DNA of 64,000 bases from Phyllobacterium sp. OV277 (lineage in GTDB: Bacteria; Pseudomonadota; Alphaproteobacteria; Rhizobiales; Rhizobiaceae). Where the stretch lies: positions 930,001-994,000 of the forward strand of contig NZ_FNIY01000002.1 of NCBI RefSeq assembly GCF_900104355.1, read 5' to 3'. The translations under genes were made by a program, and so were the position numbers. A model generated the notes under the pieces. It saw only the letters and a list, made by a program, of their open reading frames with translations. It made no database searches and was not told the origin of the DNA. Below are positions 8,644 to 17,380 of the stretch, one piece after another (position 1 is the first letter of the stretch; each line of letters starts with the position of its first letter).

Positions 8644-10842
8644 ATGTCGCACAAATTCCTTTGCTTCGGGCTGTGGACCGCTCTGGCCGCATCCGTTGCT
8701 CTGCCCGCCGCCGCTGAACCGGTTTTCAACCGCATCGCCAGCTTTCCCGTTGCAGATAATCTGCCAAAAGATGCAGACAAATCGAAGGCAACATCCTCCG
8801 AGATCATCACGGCGTCGGAAGACGGCAAGACGCTTATTTATTCCGATAGCCCTTATGGCGCGATCGGCTTTGTCGATATCACCGATGCGGCCAAGCCGAA
8901 GGCTGGCGGCCTGATCAAGGTTGAAGGCGAGCCCACATCTGTTGCCGTTGCCGGTGGCAAGGTATTGGCTGCGGTCAATACCTCGAAGGACCACAAGAAT
9001 CCCTCAGGCCGGCTCGATGTGATCGATCTCGCTTCACGCAAGGTGCAGGCAAGTTGTGAGCTTGGCGGCCAGCCGGATTCGGTCGCCGTTTCGCCCGACA
9101 AGACATTCGCTGCCATCGCCATTGAAAATGAGCGCGATGAAAAACTGAATGACGGTGAAATACCGCAGCTTCCCTCAGGCGATCTCAAGATTTTTGCGCT
9201 GAAGGATGGCGCCCCTGACTGTGCCAGCATGAAAAGCGTGACGCTGACAGGTCTGTCCGAAATTGCCCCTGATGATGCCGAGCCTGAGTTCGTGTCCATC
9301 AACAAGGAGAACCAGATCGCCGTTACGCTGCAGGAAAACAACCACATCGCAATTATCGATGCGGCAAGCGGCAAGATTACATCGCATTTCTCGGCGGGTA
9401 CTGTTGATCTCGACAAGATTGACGTCAAGAACGACGGCGTCCTGAAGTTCGATGGCAGCATGAAGGGTGTGCTGCGTGAGCCGGATACTGTTAAATGGCT
9501 CGATAATGACCGGATCGTCATCGCCAATGAAGGTGACTACAAGGGCGGTTCGCGCAGCTTCACGATCTTTTCCAAGGACGGCAAGCTTCTCTATGAATCT
9601 GGCCCGTCGCTTGAGCACAAGATTGCCGAAGCTGGTCATTATCCCGATAAGCGCAACAAGAAGGGCGTTGAACTTGAAGGCGCTGAAGTCGCCAAGTTCG
9701 GCGATGTGAACTATCTGTTCATCGCCAGCGAGCGCGCTTCTGTCGTTGGCGTTTACAAGGACACCGGCAAGGAGCCGGAATTTGTACAGCTGCTGCCGTC
9801 GGGCGTTGCTCCGGAAGGTATTCTTGCCATTCCATCGCGCAACCTGTTCGTGACAGCCAATGAAGCAGATCTGGTCGAGGATGGCGGTGCGCGTTCTCAC
9901 GTCATGGTCTATGAGTTGAAAGATCAGCAGCCGTCCTATCCAAAGATCGTGTCCAAATCGAAGGATGATGGCACGCCGCTCGGCTGGGGTGCATTGTCGG
10001 GTCTGGTTGCCGATTTGAAGGAGCCGGGCAAGCTTTATGCCGTATCGGACTCGTTCTATTCCGCCGCGCCCACCATTTACACGATCGATGCCAAGCAGAC
10101 CCCGGCAAAGATCACCAATGCGCTGGTGGTGACACGCGGTGGCCAACCGGCACAGAAGCTTGATCTTGAAGGCATCACCACTGACGGTGCTGGCGGCTAC
10201 TGGCTCGCCAATGAAGGCGACCAGTCCAAGCTGGTCCCCCATGCCATTTTCAACGTGAACGAGAAGGGTGAGATCAAGAAGGAAATCGCACTTCCCGAGG
10301 AATTGCTCCCGCATCAGACCCGCTTTGGTCTTGAGGGGATCACCCGCGTTGGCGAAGGTGACGCAACGGTGTTGTGGATGGCCGTGCAGCGGGAATGGAA
10401 GGATGATGAAAAGGGCTTCGTCAAACTCCTGAGCTACAACATCAAGGACAAGAGCTGGGGCGCTGTTGCCTATCCGCTTGACAAGACCAAGGACGGTTGG
10501 GTCGGTCTTTCTGAAATCACCGCCCATGACGGTCAGCTCTTCATCATCGAGCGCGACAATCTTGTTGGCGACAAGGCTGCCAACAAGAAGCTCTATCGTG
10601 TGGCGCTCGAAGGTTTGAAGCCTGCGAAGATTGGCGAGAAGCTGCCGGTCGTGGAAAAGAAGCTGGCGCATGATTTCATCGCTGATCTCAAGAGCACCAA
10701 TGGTTTTGTGGTCGACAAGCTGGAAGGCTTTACAGTGGATGCCGACGGCAATGGCTATGCGGTCACCGACAATGACGGCGTCGACAATTCATCCGGCGAA
10801 ACCCTGTTCTTCGGCATCGGCAAGGTCGCTGCCACGAACTAA
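8644..10842 (+). CDS. Secreted esterase/phytase-like beta-propeller protein
   Basis: 732 residues with a Sec signal peptide (about 1-24, ending ALPAAAEP). The N-terminal half has beta-propeller-like repeats (SVAVAGGKVLAAVN, SVAVSPDKTFAAIAIENE). The C-terminal half (about 440-725) matches the 'esterase-like activity of phytase' family: GWGALSGLVADL, DLEGITTDGAGGYWLANEGD, FGLEGITRVGEGD, KLEGFTVDADGNGYAVTDNDG. It probably hydrolyses phosphate esters in the periplasm. RBS GAGGAG is 9 nt upstream. The Pho-box-like repeats support induction under phosphate limitation. Family placement is firm; activity is inferred. Confidence 0.85.
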   Translation: MSHKFLCFGLWTALAASVALPAAAEPVFNRIASFPVADNLPKDADKSKATSSEIITASEDGKTLIYSDSPYGAIGFVDITDAAKPKAGGLIKVEGEPTSVAVAGGKVLAAVNTSKDHKNPSGRLDVIDLASRKVQASCELGGQPDSVAVSPDKTFAAIAIENERDEKLNDGEIPQLPSGDLKIFALKDGAPDCASMKSVTLTGLSEIAPDDAEPEFVSINKENQIAVTLQENNHIAIIDAASGKITSHFSAGTVDLDKIDVKNDGVLKFDGSMKGVLREPDTVKWLDNDRIVIANEGDYKGGSRSFTIFSKDGKLLYESGPSLEHKIAEAGHYPDKRNKKGVELEGAEVAKFGDVNYLFIASERASVVGVYKDTGKEPEFVQLLPSGVAPEGILAIPSRNLFVTANEADLVEDGGARSHVMVYELKDQQPSYPKIVSKSKDDGTPLGWGALSGLVADLKEPGKLYAVSDSFYSAAPTIYTIDAKQTPAKITNALVVTRGGQPAQKLDLEGITTDGAGGYWLANEGDQSKLVPHAIFNVNEKGEIKKEIALPEELLPHQTRFGLEGITRVGEGDATVLWMAVQREWKDDEKGFVKLLSYNIKDKSWGAVAYPLDKTKDGWVGLSEITAHDGQLFIIERDNLVGDKAANKKLYRVALEGLKPAKIGEKLPVVEKKLAHDFIADLKSTNGFVVDKLEGFTVDADGNGYAVTDNDGVDNSSGETLFFGIGKVAATN

Positions 10843-10860
10843 TTGCCACGTCAGAACCTA

Positions 10861-10891
10861 AAAGGGCCGCGCCTTGTGCGCGGCCCTTTTT
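10861..10891. terminator. Bidirectional Rho-independent terminator
   Basis: An 11-bp stem AAGGGCCGCGC / GCGCGGCCCTT with a 5-nt loop has A-rich and T-rich flanks. It serves both the phytase-like gene and the convergent quinone oxidoreductase. Confidence 0.88.
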
Positions 10892-10901
10892 GTTTGGAGT
10901 G

Positions 10902-11906
10902 TCAGCCGACATCCAGCATGATCTTGCCGACATGCTGGCCCTCTTCCATGCGTTCATGCGCACGCCACGCCTCGTGTAGGGGATAGACCATGTCGATAAC
11001 CGGTGCGACGCGGCGCTCTACCAGTAACGGCCAGACTTTCAGCTCCAGTTCACGGGCAATTGCCGCCTTGAACTCGATTGGCCTGGTACGCAAAGTTGAT
11101 CCCGTATGGGTCAGCCGCTTGATCATTATCTTGGAAACATCGGCATTGGCCTTTGCACCATTGAGGTGGGCGATCTGCACAATGCGTCCATCCATGGCAG
11201 CGGCGTCATAATTGCGCTCGACATAATCTCCTCCGACCATATCAAGCGTCAGGTTGACACCCTTGCCGCCGGTGGCTTGTTTCACCGCATCGACAAAATC
11301 GTGGGTGCGGTAGTTGACGGCTCTGTCAGCACCAAGCTTTAGACACGCCTCGCATTTGTCGTCGGAGCCTGCGGTCGTGATGACATAGGCTCCAAAGGCG
11401 CTGGCAAGCTGGATCGCCGTGGTGCCAATACCGGATGTGCCGCCATGCACGAGAAATGTCTCGCCGCTCGTGAGGCCACCACGCTCGAAAACATTGTGCC
11501 AGACCGTGAAGAACGTCTCGGGCAGTGCCGCTGCTTCAATAAAGCCATATCCTGCAGGGATCGGCAGAGCCGTGGTTTCATGCACCGTGCAATACTGGGC
11601 ATAGCCACCGCCCGCCACCAGCGCTGTCACGCGGTCGCCAATGCGAAAGCGGGTAACGCCAGTGCCCACAGCAACCACTTCGCCCGCAATCTCAAGGCCG
11701 GGGATATCCGACGCACCAGGTGGCGGCGGGTAATGACCTTGCCGCTGCAAAACATCTGGCCTGTTGACACCAGCCGCGTGTACCTGAACCAGAAGTTCGT
11801 TCGGACCCGCCTCCGGAACGCCGCGCTTTCCCGGCTTGAGGACCAGCGGACCACCCGGCTGGGTAATCTCGATTGCGGTCATCGTCGTCGGAATCTTGCT
11901 GGCCAT
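10902..11906 (-). CDS. Quinone oxidoreductase, zinc-independent MDR family (PIG3/Qor-like)
   Basis: 334 residues of the medium-chain dehydrogenase superfamily. The substrate domain opens ITQPGGPLVLKPGKR and has VNRPDVLQRQGHYPPPPGASDIPGLEIAG, the PIG3/QOR signature. The nucleotide domain has HGGTSGIGTTAIQLASAFGA at about 150. It lacks the structural zinc cysteines of alcohol dehydrogenases. It probably reduces quinones or enones with NADPH. The ATG at 11906 is set by AAGGAG 7 nt upstream. It diverges from the DUF1192 gene. Confidence 0.88.
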   Translation of the reverse strand: MASKIPTTMTAIEITQPGGPLVLKPGKRGVPEAGPNELLVQVHAAGVNRPDVLQRQGHYPPPPGASDIPGLEIAGEVVAVGTGVTRFRIGDRVTALVAGGGYAQYCTVHETTALPIPAGYGFIEAAALPETFFTVWHNVFERGGLTSGETFLVHGGTSGIGTTAIQLASAFGAYVITTAGSDDKCEACLKLGADRAVNYRTHDFVDAVKQATGGKGVNLTLDMVGGDYVERNYDAAAMDGRIVQIAHLNGAKANADVSKIMIKRLTHTGSTLRTRPIEFKAAIARELELKVWPLLVERRVAPVIDMVYPLHEAWRAHERMEEGQHVGKIMLDVG

Positions 11907-11999
11907 GAAATACTCCTTCAGTTGATTCGCTTGAATGATTTGCAATTCGAAGCGGGGGGACTGTATCCTTTCAGCATAGAGCGACAAGTGGAGGATGTT

Positions 12000-12185
12000 A
12001 TGTCACTTTTCGATGAGGAACCGAAACGCAAGATTGCCCACGAAATCGGGCAGGAGCTTTCCCTGCTTTCCGTGGGTGAACTGGACGAGCGTATTGGCAT
12101 CCTGCGCACCGAAATCACACGGCTTGAGGAAGAGCGCGCCCGCAAGGGCGATAGCAAGACGGCGGCCGAAGCACTTTTTCGCTGA
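12000..12185 (+). CDS. DUF1192 small protein
   Basis: 61 residues, MSLFDEEPKRKIAHEIGQELSLLSVGELDERIGILRTEITRLEEERARK..., matching the DUF1192 family of short alphaproteobacterial proteins. The middle (LSVGELDERIGILRTEITRLEEE) predicts a single coiled-coil helix. The start is fixed by GGAGG 6 nt before the ATG; the much longer open frame to its left is antisense to the oxidoreductase. Function is unknown. It diverges from the quinone oxidoreductase across a 93-bp spacer. Confidence 0.88.
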   Translation: MSLFDEEPKRKIAHEIGQELSLLSVGELDERIGILRTEITRLEEERARKGDSKTAAEALFR

Positions 12186-12290
12186 AACGGAACGTAAATG
12201 ATGCGGATGTCATGATGTCTCCGCATTGCTGACTGAGATGAACCTGTATCGGTACTGTTACCGGTTCTGTCAAAGCATAGGGGTATCGCT

Positions 12291-13532
12291 GTGTTCCGCT
12301 CGTTCGTACAGGTCTTTGCCCTTTTGTGTGGCACGTCGTTTCTGGTTATGGCGTCAGGCCTGCACGGGCTTTTGCTGCCCTTGCGCGGCGGGGCGGAAGG
12401 CTTTTCCACCACATCGCTCGGTCTGTTGGGCACGGCCTGGGCTGGCGGGTTTATCACCGCCTGTCTGCTTGCACCGCGTCTGGTGCGCCGGGTCGGGCAT
12501 GTCAGGGCATTCAGCGCCTTTGCCTCGATTGCCGCTATTGTTGCCCTCAGCACCGGCATACTTGTCCATCCCACCGCATGGATTGTCCTGCGTGCGCTCA
12601 CCGGCTTTGCCATGGCCGGCGCTTACATGGTGATCGAAAGCTGGCTGAATGAGCGGGCAACCAATGCCAATCGCGGTCAGATTTTTGGTCTTTATATGGT
12701 GGTGAATTTTGCTTCCATCACCGCCGGTCAGATGATGATCGGCTTTGGCGATGTGCACAACGGCACTTTCTTCATGCTATCGGGTATTCTGTTTTGTCTG
12801 GCCCTCATTCCGACGGCGATTTCCACCGCCAGCAGTCCCAAACCATTGACCGAAGTGCAGCTTGATCTGCGAGCGCTTTACCGCAATTCGCCGGTGGCGT
12901 TTGTCGGCTGTATCCTTATCGGCGTTGCCAATGGTGCCTTCGGTACGCTCGGCGCTGTCTATGGTGCGGCGACAGGTATTACAACGACCGAGATTGCCCT
13001 GATGATGAGCGCCTCGGTGATGGGGGGGGCATTGATGCAGATTCCTGTGGGACGCATGTCTGACCGCACAGACCGGCGCTACGTGCTGGCCTTCGTTGCC
13101 GGTGCCGCTGCCATTGTCGGTATGCTGATTTTCCTGATCGGTTCGCGTCAGGCGACAGTCATCCTGTTCATGACCGCCATCTATGGCGGCTTGGCCTATA
13201 CGCTTTATCCGGTCGCCGTGGCCCATGCGAACGACTATTCGGACACGCAGAATTTCGTCAAGGTAACCGGCGGCCTGCTGCTTCTTTACGGGTTCGGTAC
13301 GATGATCGGCCCGATCCTTGGTGCCTGGTCCATGGAATATATTGCGCCGGAGGGCCTGTTTGCGATCACGGCGCTGGCGCATGTATCGATCATGACCCAC
13401 GCGATCATCCGCTCACGCATGCGCGCGGCCATGCCGATTGCCATGCGAGACAATTTCCAGACCGTTCCGTCGGAACGGGCGACGCCGGAAGGTATCAAGC
13501 TTGATCCTCGCGCCGAAGCCCAGCCGGACTAG
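12291..13532 (+). CDS. MFS transporter (YcaD-like)
   Basis: 413 residues with about 12 hydrophobic segments. MFS signatures are visible: RALTGFAMAGAYMVIESWLNERATNANRGQIFGLY (TM4-5 region, as in YcaD-like permeases) and the loop motif PVGRMSDRTDRR at about 250. It begins with GTG at 12291 behind AGGGG. The substrate is unknown. It lies 65 bp upstream of an ArsR-type regulator on the same strand, but a palindrome and a possible promoter between them suggest separate transcription. Confidence 0.82.
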   Translation: MFRSFVQVFALLCGTSFLVMASGLHGLLLPLRGGAEGFSTTSLGLLGTAWAGGFITACLLAPRLVRRVGHVRAFSAFASIAAIVALSTGILVHPTAWIVLRALTGFAMAGAYMVIESWLNERATNANRGQIFGLYMVVNFASITAGQMMIGFGDVHNGTFFMLSGILFCLALIPTAISTASSPKPLTEVQLDLRALYRNSPVAFVGCILIGVANGAFGTLGAVYGAATGITTTEIALMMSASVMGGALMQIPVGRMSDRTDRRYVLAFVAGAAAIVGMLIFLIGSRQATVILFMTAIYGGLAYTLYPVAVAHANDYSDTQNFVKVTGGLLLLYGFGTMIGPILGAWSMEYIAPEGLFAITALAHVSIMTHAIIRSRMRAAMPIAMRDNFQTVPSERATPEGIKLDPRAEAQPD

Positions 13533-13546
13533 GTTTTGGTGTCGTT

Positions 13547-13558
13547 TTTTGTACAAAA
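13547..13558. promoter_or_regulatory. Perfect 12-bp palindrome, possible ArsR-type operator
   Basis: TTTTGTACAAAA is a perfect palindrome 40 bp upstream of the regulator ATG. A TTGACA element begins 5 bp after it (13563), so a protein bound here would sit at the promoter. Confidence 0.45.
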
Positions 13559-13597
13559 TACGTTGACATTGATAGCAATTTGAAACGACTATTCGGT

Positions 13598-13861
13598 ATG
13601 GTCGAAACAGATGCATTTGCAGCCATTTCTGATCCAAACCGCCGCTACCTGCTGGAAGAGTTGCGGCGCGGGCCGAAGACAGTCAATGAACTTGCGGTTG
13701 GTTTGCCCATCTCACGCCCCGCTGTTTCCCAGCATCTCAAGGCGCTGCTCGACGCAAGGCTGGTCAAGGTTAAATCCGAAGGCACGCGCCGGATCTATGC
13801 GGTCGATGATAGTGGCTTCGTTCACCTGAATTTGTGGCTGGATCAGTTCTGGAGCGAATGA
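13598..13861 (+). CDS. ArsR-family winged-helix regulator
   Basis: 87 residues: MVETDAFAAISDPNRRYLLEELRRGPKTVNELAVGLPISRPAVSQHLKALLDARLVKVKSEGTRRIYAVDD. This is a full ArsR winged helix with recognition helix SRPAVSQHLKALLDA. No cysteine pair for metal binding is present, so it resembles the SdpR-like, non-metal branch that represses neighbouring genes. No Shine-Dalgarno is visible. TTGACA at 13563 and a weak -10 at about 13587 would start transcription close to the ATG, so the message may be leaderless. An upstream in-frame TTG (13580) is less likely. Confidence 0.82.
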   Translation: MVETDAFAAISDPNRRYLLEELRRGPKTVNELAVGLPISRPAVSQHLKALLDARLVKVKSEGTRRIYAVDDSGFVHLNLWLDQFWSE

Positions 13862-13882
13862 ATTCGCATGCAGGGCAAATAA

Positions 13883-13908
13883 AAAACCCGGTCTCGCGAC
13901 CGGGTTTT
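13883..13908 (+). terminator. Rho-independent terminator after arsR-type gene
   Basis: AAAACCCGGTC / GACCGGGTTTT forms an 11-bp perfect stem around a 4-nt loop. A and T flanks let it also serve the minus-strand DUF465 gene. Confidence 0.85.
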
Positions 13909-13978
13909 GATTTTAGTGCCTGCACAGCTGCCTCTCCGGCAACCGGCTGGAATTCTTTTTAACGTCAGCCAAAGGCGG

Positions 13979-14158
13979 TCAGTGACGTGTGGCGGTCAAT
14001 CTCAGTTTTTCGATTTGCTCTTTCAGCATGAGCTTACGACGTTTCATATCGGTAATTTTCAGATCGTCAGTGGCAGGGCTGGCCTGCGCTTCGGAGATTT
14101 CCTTCTCGAGTGCACCATGCTTACGTTCAAGCGTTTCAAGATGAGACTCAATGGCCAT
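13979..14158 (-). CDS. YdcH/DUF465 family small protein
   Basis: 59 residues: MAIESHLETLERKHGALEKEISEAQ...TDDLKITDMKRRKLMLKEQIEKLR. The pattern (H-x2-LE-x-KH-x2-LE, then L-K-x2-K-LKLKEQI) is that of DUF465/YdcH coiled-coil hairpin proteins. GGGAGAAG lies about 7 nt upstream of the ATG. It diverges from a second DUF465 gene at 14385. Family function is unknown. Confidence 0.88.
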   Translation of the reverse strand: MAIESHLETLERKHGALEKEISEAQASPATDDLKITDMKRRKLMLKEQIEKLRLTATRH

Positions 14159-14384
14159 CCGGCTTCTCCCTTGGTTGGTTTCCTACTCGTCCATGCTCTG
14201 CTTGCCAAAAGGCGAGATTATGACAGAGCCGTGACACTCTGCCACCACTTTAAGCAATTGTCGAATTTGTTTCGTAGGATTTTCTTGTCATGTAAAATAT
14301 GATATGGCCACGTCCTGATCCGGTATTCTCGAACGCCGGACCAGACATTGGATTCTTCTATAACAAAATACCGGGAATCACTGC

Positions 14385-14588
14385 ATGTCCGACCAGGATC
14401 AGGCTGACATTCGATTGGCAGTCGCACGATTGAAACAGGAGCATCTGGATTTTGATGCCGCCATACAAGCGATGATCCAGGTTGGTTGCGACCAGCTTCG
14501 AGTTCAGAGAATGAAAAAGAAGAAGCTGATCATCAAGGACAAGCTCATCGAGCTTGAAGACAAGATCATTCCGGACATTATCGCCTAA
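14385..14588 (+). CDS. YdcH/DUF465 family small protein
   Basis: 67 residues, mostly helical: DIRLAVARLKQEHLDFDAAIQAMIQVGCDQLRVQRMKKKKLIIKDKLIELEDKIIPDIIA. The L-x2-EH-x-D-x-D-AI and M-KK-KLxIKDK-I-x-LE pattern marks the DUF465 family. Together with the gene at 13979-14158 it forms a divergent paralogous pair with 226 bp between the starts, a common arrangement in Rhizobiales. Function is unknown. purE follows 95 bp downstream. Confidence 0.85.
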   Translation: MSDQDQADIRLAVARLKQEHLDFDAAIQAMIQVGCDQLRVQRMKKKKLIIKDKLIELEDKIIPDIIA

Positions 14589-14683
14589 TATTCCACAGCT
14601 TGAGACAAGCGGGCCGTGCATAACTTGCGGCGCCTCTGCTTTTGCTCTAATTCCTGCACACTCCGCTGATCAGAGGATGTTCA

Positions 14684-15181
14684 ATGGCCGATAAACGCGC
14701 TGACGTCGCAATCATCATGGGTAGCCAGTCCGATTGGGCGACCATGCGCCACGCCGCCGAGACACTTGATGCACTCGGCATTTCTCACGACGACCGCATT
14801 GTTTCCGCCCACCGCACGCCAGACCGGCTCGTCACCTTTGCCAAGGGCGCGCGCGACGCAGGTTTCAAGGTTGTGATTGCCGGAGCAGGCGGCGCTGCCC
14901 ATCTTCCCGGTATGGCTGCTTCCATGACACCGCTGCCGGTTTTCGGTGTGCCAGTGGAATCAAAAGCCCTTTCCGGACAGGACTCGCTTCTTTCCATCGT
15001 TCAGATGCCAGCTGGCATTCCTGTCGGCACTTTGGCAATCGGCCGGGCAGGCGCTGTCAATGCCGCGCTTTTGGCGGCTGCGGTTCTCGCGCTGAACGAC
15101 GCCGCGCTGGCAAAGAGGCTTGACGACTGGCGCACGGCGCAGAGTGCAAAGGTCGCCGAACGGCCGTCTGACGAGGCATAA
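14684..15181 (+). CDS. purE: N5-carboxyaminoimidazole ribonucleotide mutase
   Basis: 165-residue class I PurE, which moves the carboxyl of N5-CAIR to C4 in purine synthesis. The signatures [33 protein letters not shown] (catalytic His) and [26 protein letters not shown] are all present. RBS GAGG is 7 nt upstream of the ATG. The stop (TAA, 15179-15181) is one base before the purK ATG, so the two are translationally linked and work as consecutive pathway steps. Confidence 0.96.
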   Translation: MADKRADVAIIMGSQSDWATMRHAAETLDALGISHDDRIVSAHRTPDRLVTFAKGARDAGFKVVIAGAGGAAHLPGMAASMTPLPVFGVPVESKALSGQDSLLSIVQMPAGIPVGTLAIGRAGAVNAALLAAAVLALNDAALAKRLDDWRTAQSAKVAERPSDEA

Positions 15182-15182
15182 G

Positions 15183-16256
15183 ATGATTGCAGCAGGATCG
15201 ACTATCGGCATTATCGGCGGTGGACAGCTTGGCCGTATGCTCGCCATGGCTGCGGCCCGTCTGGGCTATCGCACGGTTATTCTGGAGCCGCAGGCGGATT
15301 GCCCGGCAGCACAGGTTGCCAATGAGCAGATTGTCGCTGCCTATGATGATCCCAACGCACTGGAGCGTCTGGCTGATCTGAGTGATGTCATCACTTATGA
15401 GTTCGAGAACGTGCCTGTTGATTCGGCTGAAACGCTGAATGAGAGCAAGCCGGTATTTCCGCCACCCGAAGCGCTGAAAGTCTCGCAGGATCGTGTAACC
15501 GAGAAGCGCTTTCTCAACGCGGCGGGTATCCAGACAGCGCCATGGCGCATTGTCGAGAATGAAGGTGATCTGAAAGCGGCGCTTCTGGCCTTTGAGGGCA
15601 AGGGCATCCTCAAGACCCGCCGTTTCGGCTATGACGGCAAGGGGCAGGTCAAATTCTCCGGTGCGAAGGGCGAAAGCGCCAAGAACGCTTTTGCTGCTGT
15701 CGGAAGCGTACCATCCATTCTGGAAGGTCTTGTCGATTTTACCCGCGAGATTTCCGTGATCGCGGCGCGTGACGAGGCTGGCAATATCCGCATTTATGAC
15801 ATTGCGGAGAATGTCCACAAGGACGGTATTCTGGCGACCTCAACGGTGCCTGTTTCCGTTTCATCCACGATAGCGGGAACTGCTGCCGATTCGGCGCGCA
15901 AGCTGCTGGAGGCGCTCAATTATGTCGGTGTTCTCGGCATGGAATTCTTCGTGCTGGCCAATGGAACGCTGCTCGCCAATGAATTTGCGCCGCGTGTGCA
16001 TAATTCCGGCCACTGGACCGAAGCCGCCTGTGCGGTCTCGCAATTCGAGCAGCATATCCGCGCAGTTACCGGGCTGCCGCTTGGTGATACGCGGCGTCAT
16101 TCCGATTGCGTGATGGAAAATCTCATCGGTGATGATGTGGAGAAATTACCGGCGATTCTTGCCGAAAGCGGAGCTGTGGTTCATCTCTATGGCAAGGCTG
16201 AAGCGCGTCCGGGCCGCAAGATGGGCCACGTCACACGCATCACAAAGCGGCTGTAA
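15183..16256 (+). CDS. purK: N5-carboxyaminoimidazole ribonucleotide synthase
   Basis: 357-residue ATP-grasp enzyme that makes N5-CAIR from AIR, bicarbonate and ATP, the substrate of PurE. The N terminus TIGIIGGGQLGRMLAMAAARLGY is diagnostic, followed by YEFENVP at about 77, GRRFGYDGKGQ-like GILKTRRFGYDGKGQ at about 140, and NEFAPRVHNSGHWTEAA at about 265. Its start (ATG at 15183) lies one base after the purE stop, with GAGG inside the purE end. Confidence 0.95.
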   Translation: MIAAGSTIGIIGGGQLGRMLAMAAARLGYRTVILEPQADCPAAQVANEQIVAAYDDPNALERLADLSDVITYEFENVPVDSAETLNESKPVFPPPEALKVSQDRVTEKRFLNAAGIQTAPWRIVENEGDLKAALLAFEGKGILKTRRFGYDGKGQVKFSGAKGESAKNAFAAVGSVPSILEGLVDFTREISVIAARDEAGNIRIYDIAENVHKDGILATSTVPVSVSSTIAGTAADSARKLLEALNYVGVLGMEFFVLANGTLLANEFAPRVHNSGHWTEAACAVSQFEQHIRAVTGLPLGDTRRHSDCVMENLIGDDVEKLPAILAESGAVVHLYGKAEARPGRKMGHVTRITKRL

Positions 16257-16424
16257 CAGCAAATAAATATGCTCCTGACCCATGAATCGCCATATGAATC
16301 ATGAGTCGGGAGTTGACAATCGGGGCATTCCTTGGCTATTTCCCCGCAACGTGTTTCCGGCGCGCTTATGAGGCGCGCTTTATTATTGGTGCCCGGTTTC
16401 GGGCGTAAAGATACCGGTGCTGAA

Positions 16425-16550
16425 ATGAAGATCAAGAATTCGCTTAAGGCTCTTAAAGGCCGTCATCGTGACAATCAGCTGGTGCGCCGCAAGGGCCGCA
16501 TCTACATCATCAACAAGACTGCTCCGCGTTTCAAAGCGCGCCAGGGCTGA
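16425..16550 (+). CDS. rpmJ: 50S ribosomal protein L36, cysteine-free (C-minus) type
   Basis: 41 residues, [41 protein letters not shown]. The basic pattern and ending NPRFK-like APRFKARQG are those of L36. The CxxC...C...H zinc knuckle of classical L36 is replaced: no cysteine is present, as in the C-minus paralogue typical of many Proteobacteria. It joins the 50S subunit. The preceding in-frame 31 codons (16332-16424) carry no ribosomal homology. Confidence 0.9.
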   Translation: MKIKNSLKALKGRHRDNQLVRRKGRIYIINKTAPRFKARQG

Positions 16551-16610
16551 TTTACCGTTTCACGGTTATTTGCATTTGACGTTTCGCTGATACGGATTAC
16601 GATCCTGATC

Positions 16611-17291
16611 ATGCGGAACGTTTTTGCTATTCTGGTTAGTTGTTTTCTTGTGATGCCGTCAGCGGCTGCGCTGGCGCAGGATAAATCCGGGACAGATGTT
16701 CCAGCGGCTTCGCCGCAAACGCGCACTCCCGCGGCTTCGCCGCAAACACTCCCCTCTGCGGCTGCGCCACAGGCCGTATCCCTGCCGGACAAAACTCTGG
16801 CGGAAAAGCGCGCTGATCGCCTCAATGAATTGTTTTCCGCCTTGAAGCGAGAACGCAACGAGATGAAGGCCACCCGCATTGCCGAGCAGATCCAGACCCA
16901 ATGGCAGAATTCCGGCAGTGCAAGCATTGATCTGATGATGCAATGGGCCGCCGGTGCCATGGCCGAAAAGAAATATTCGGTTGCGCTGGATTTCCTCGAT
17001 CAGGTCACGGTGATGAAGCCGGACTTTGCCGAAGGCTGGAACCGGCGCGCCACGGTCAATTTCCTGATGAATGATTACGGGCGGTCCATGGCCGATATCC
17101 AGAAGACGCTGTCGCTGGAGCCACGCCATTTTGGCGCTCTGGCCGGACTGGCTGCTATTTTGAAGGATACGGGGAAGAAGGAAGCTGCCCTGCACGCTTT
17201 TGAGCAGGTTCTCAACGTTTACCCCATGATGCGCGAGGCACAGAAGCAGGCGGGCGAACTGGCTGACGATCTGGCGGGTCAGCGCACCTAG
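16611..17291 (+). CDS. Exported TPR-repeat protein
   Basis: 226 residues with a signal peptide (about 1-22, SAAALAQD). A Pro/Ala-rich linker contains PAASPQT twice (about 30-45), encoded by a 17-bp direct repeat. TPR-like helices follow from about 90 to 215 (YSVALDFLDQVTVMKPDFAEGWNRRATVNFLMNDYGRSMADIQKTLSLEPRHFGALAGLAAIL). Such proteins usually scaffold envelope complexes; the partner is unknown. It converges with pyk. Confidence 0.8.
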   Translation: MRNVFAILVSCFLVMPSAAALAQDKSGTDVPAASPQTRTPAASPQTLPSAAAPQAVSLPDKTLAEKRADRLNELFSALKRERNEMKATRIAEQIQTQWQNSGSASIDLMMQWAAGAMAEKKYSVALDFLDQVTVMKPDFAEGWNRRATVNFLMNDYGRSMADIQKTLSLEPRHFGALAGLAAILKDTGKKEAALHAFEQVLNVYPMMREAQKQAGELADDLAGQRT

Positions 17292-17335
17292 TTTTTCACA
17301 TTCTTATCTGCCGGGCAGATGGAGCCGCGAAAAGG

Positions 17336-17372
17336 TTATTTCGGGCTGGCGGCCTATTACCACCAACCCGAA
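17336..17372 (-). terminator. Probable terminator after pyk
   Basis: On the minus strand TTCGGGTTGG and CCAGCCCGAA form a 10-bp stem with one wobble pair, followed by ATAACCTTTT. It starts 9 bp beyond the pyk stop. Confidence 0.55.
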
Positions 17373-17380
17373 CAGTAATC

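Noticed and set aside
9175-10671. A 498-codon open frame on the minus strand inside the phytase-like gene
   Set aside because: It is fully antisense to a strongly supported gene with signal peptide, RBS and family motifs; its peptide has no recognisable domain and no RBS. Long antisense frames are common at this base composition.
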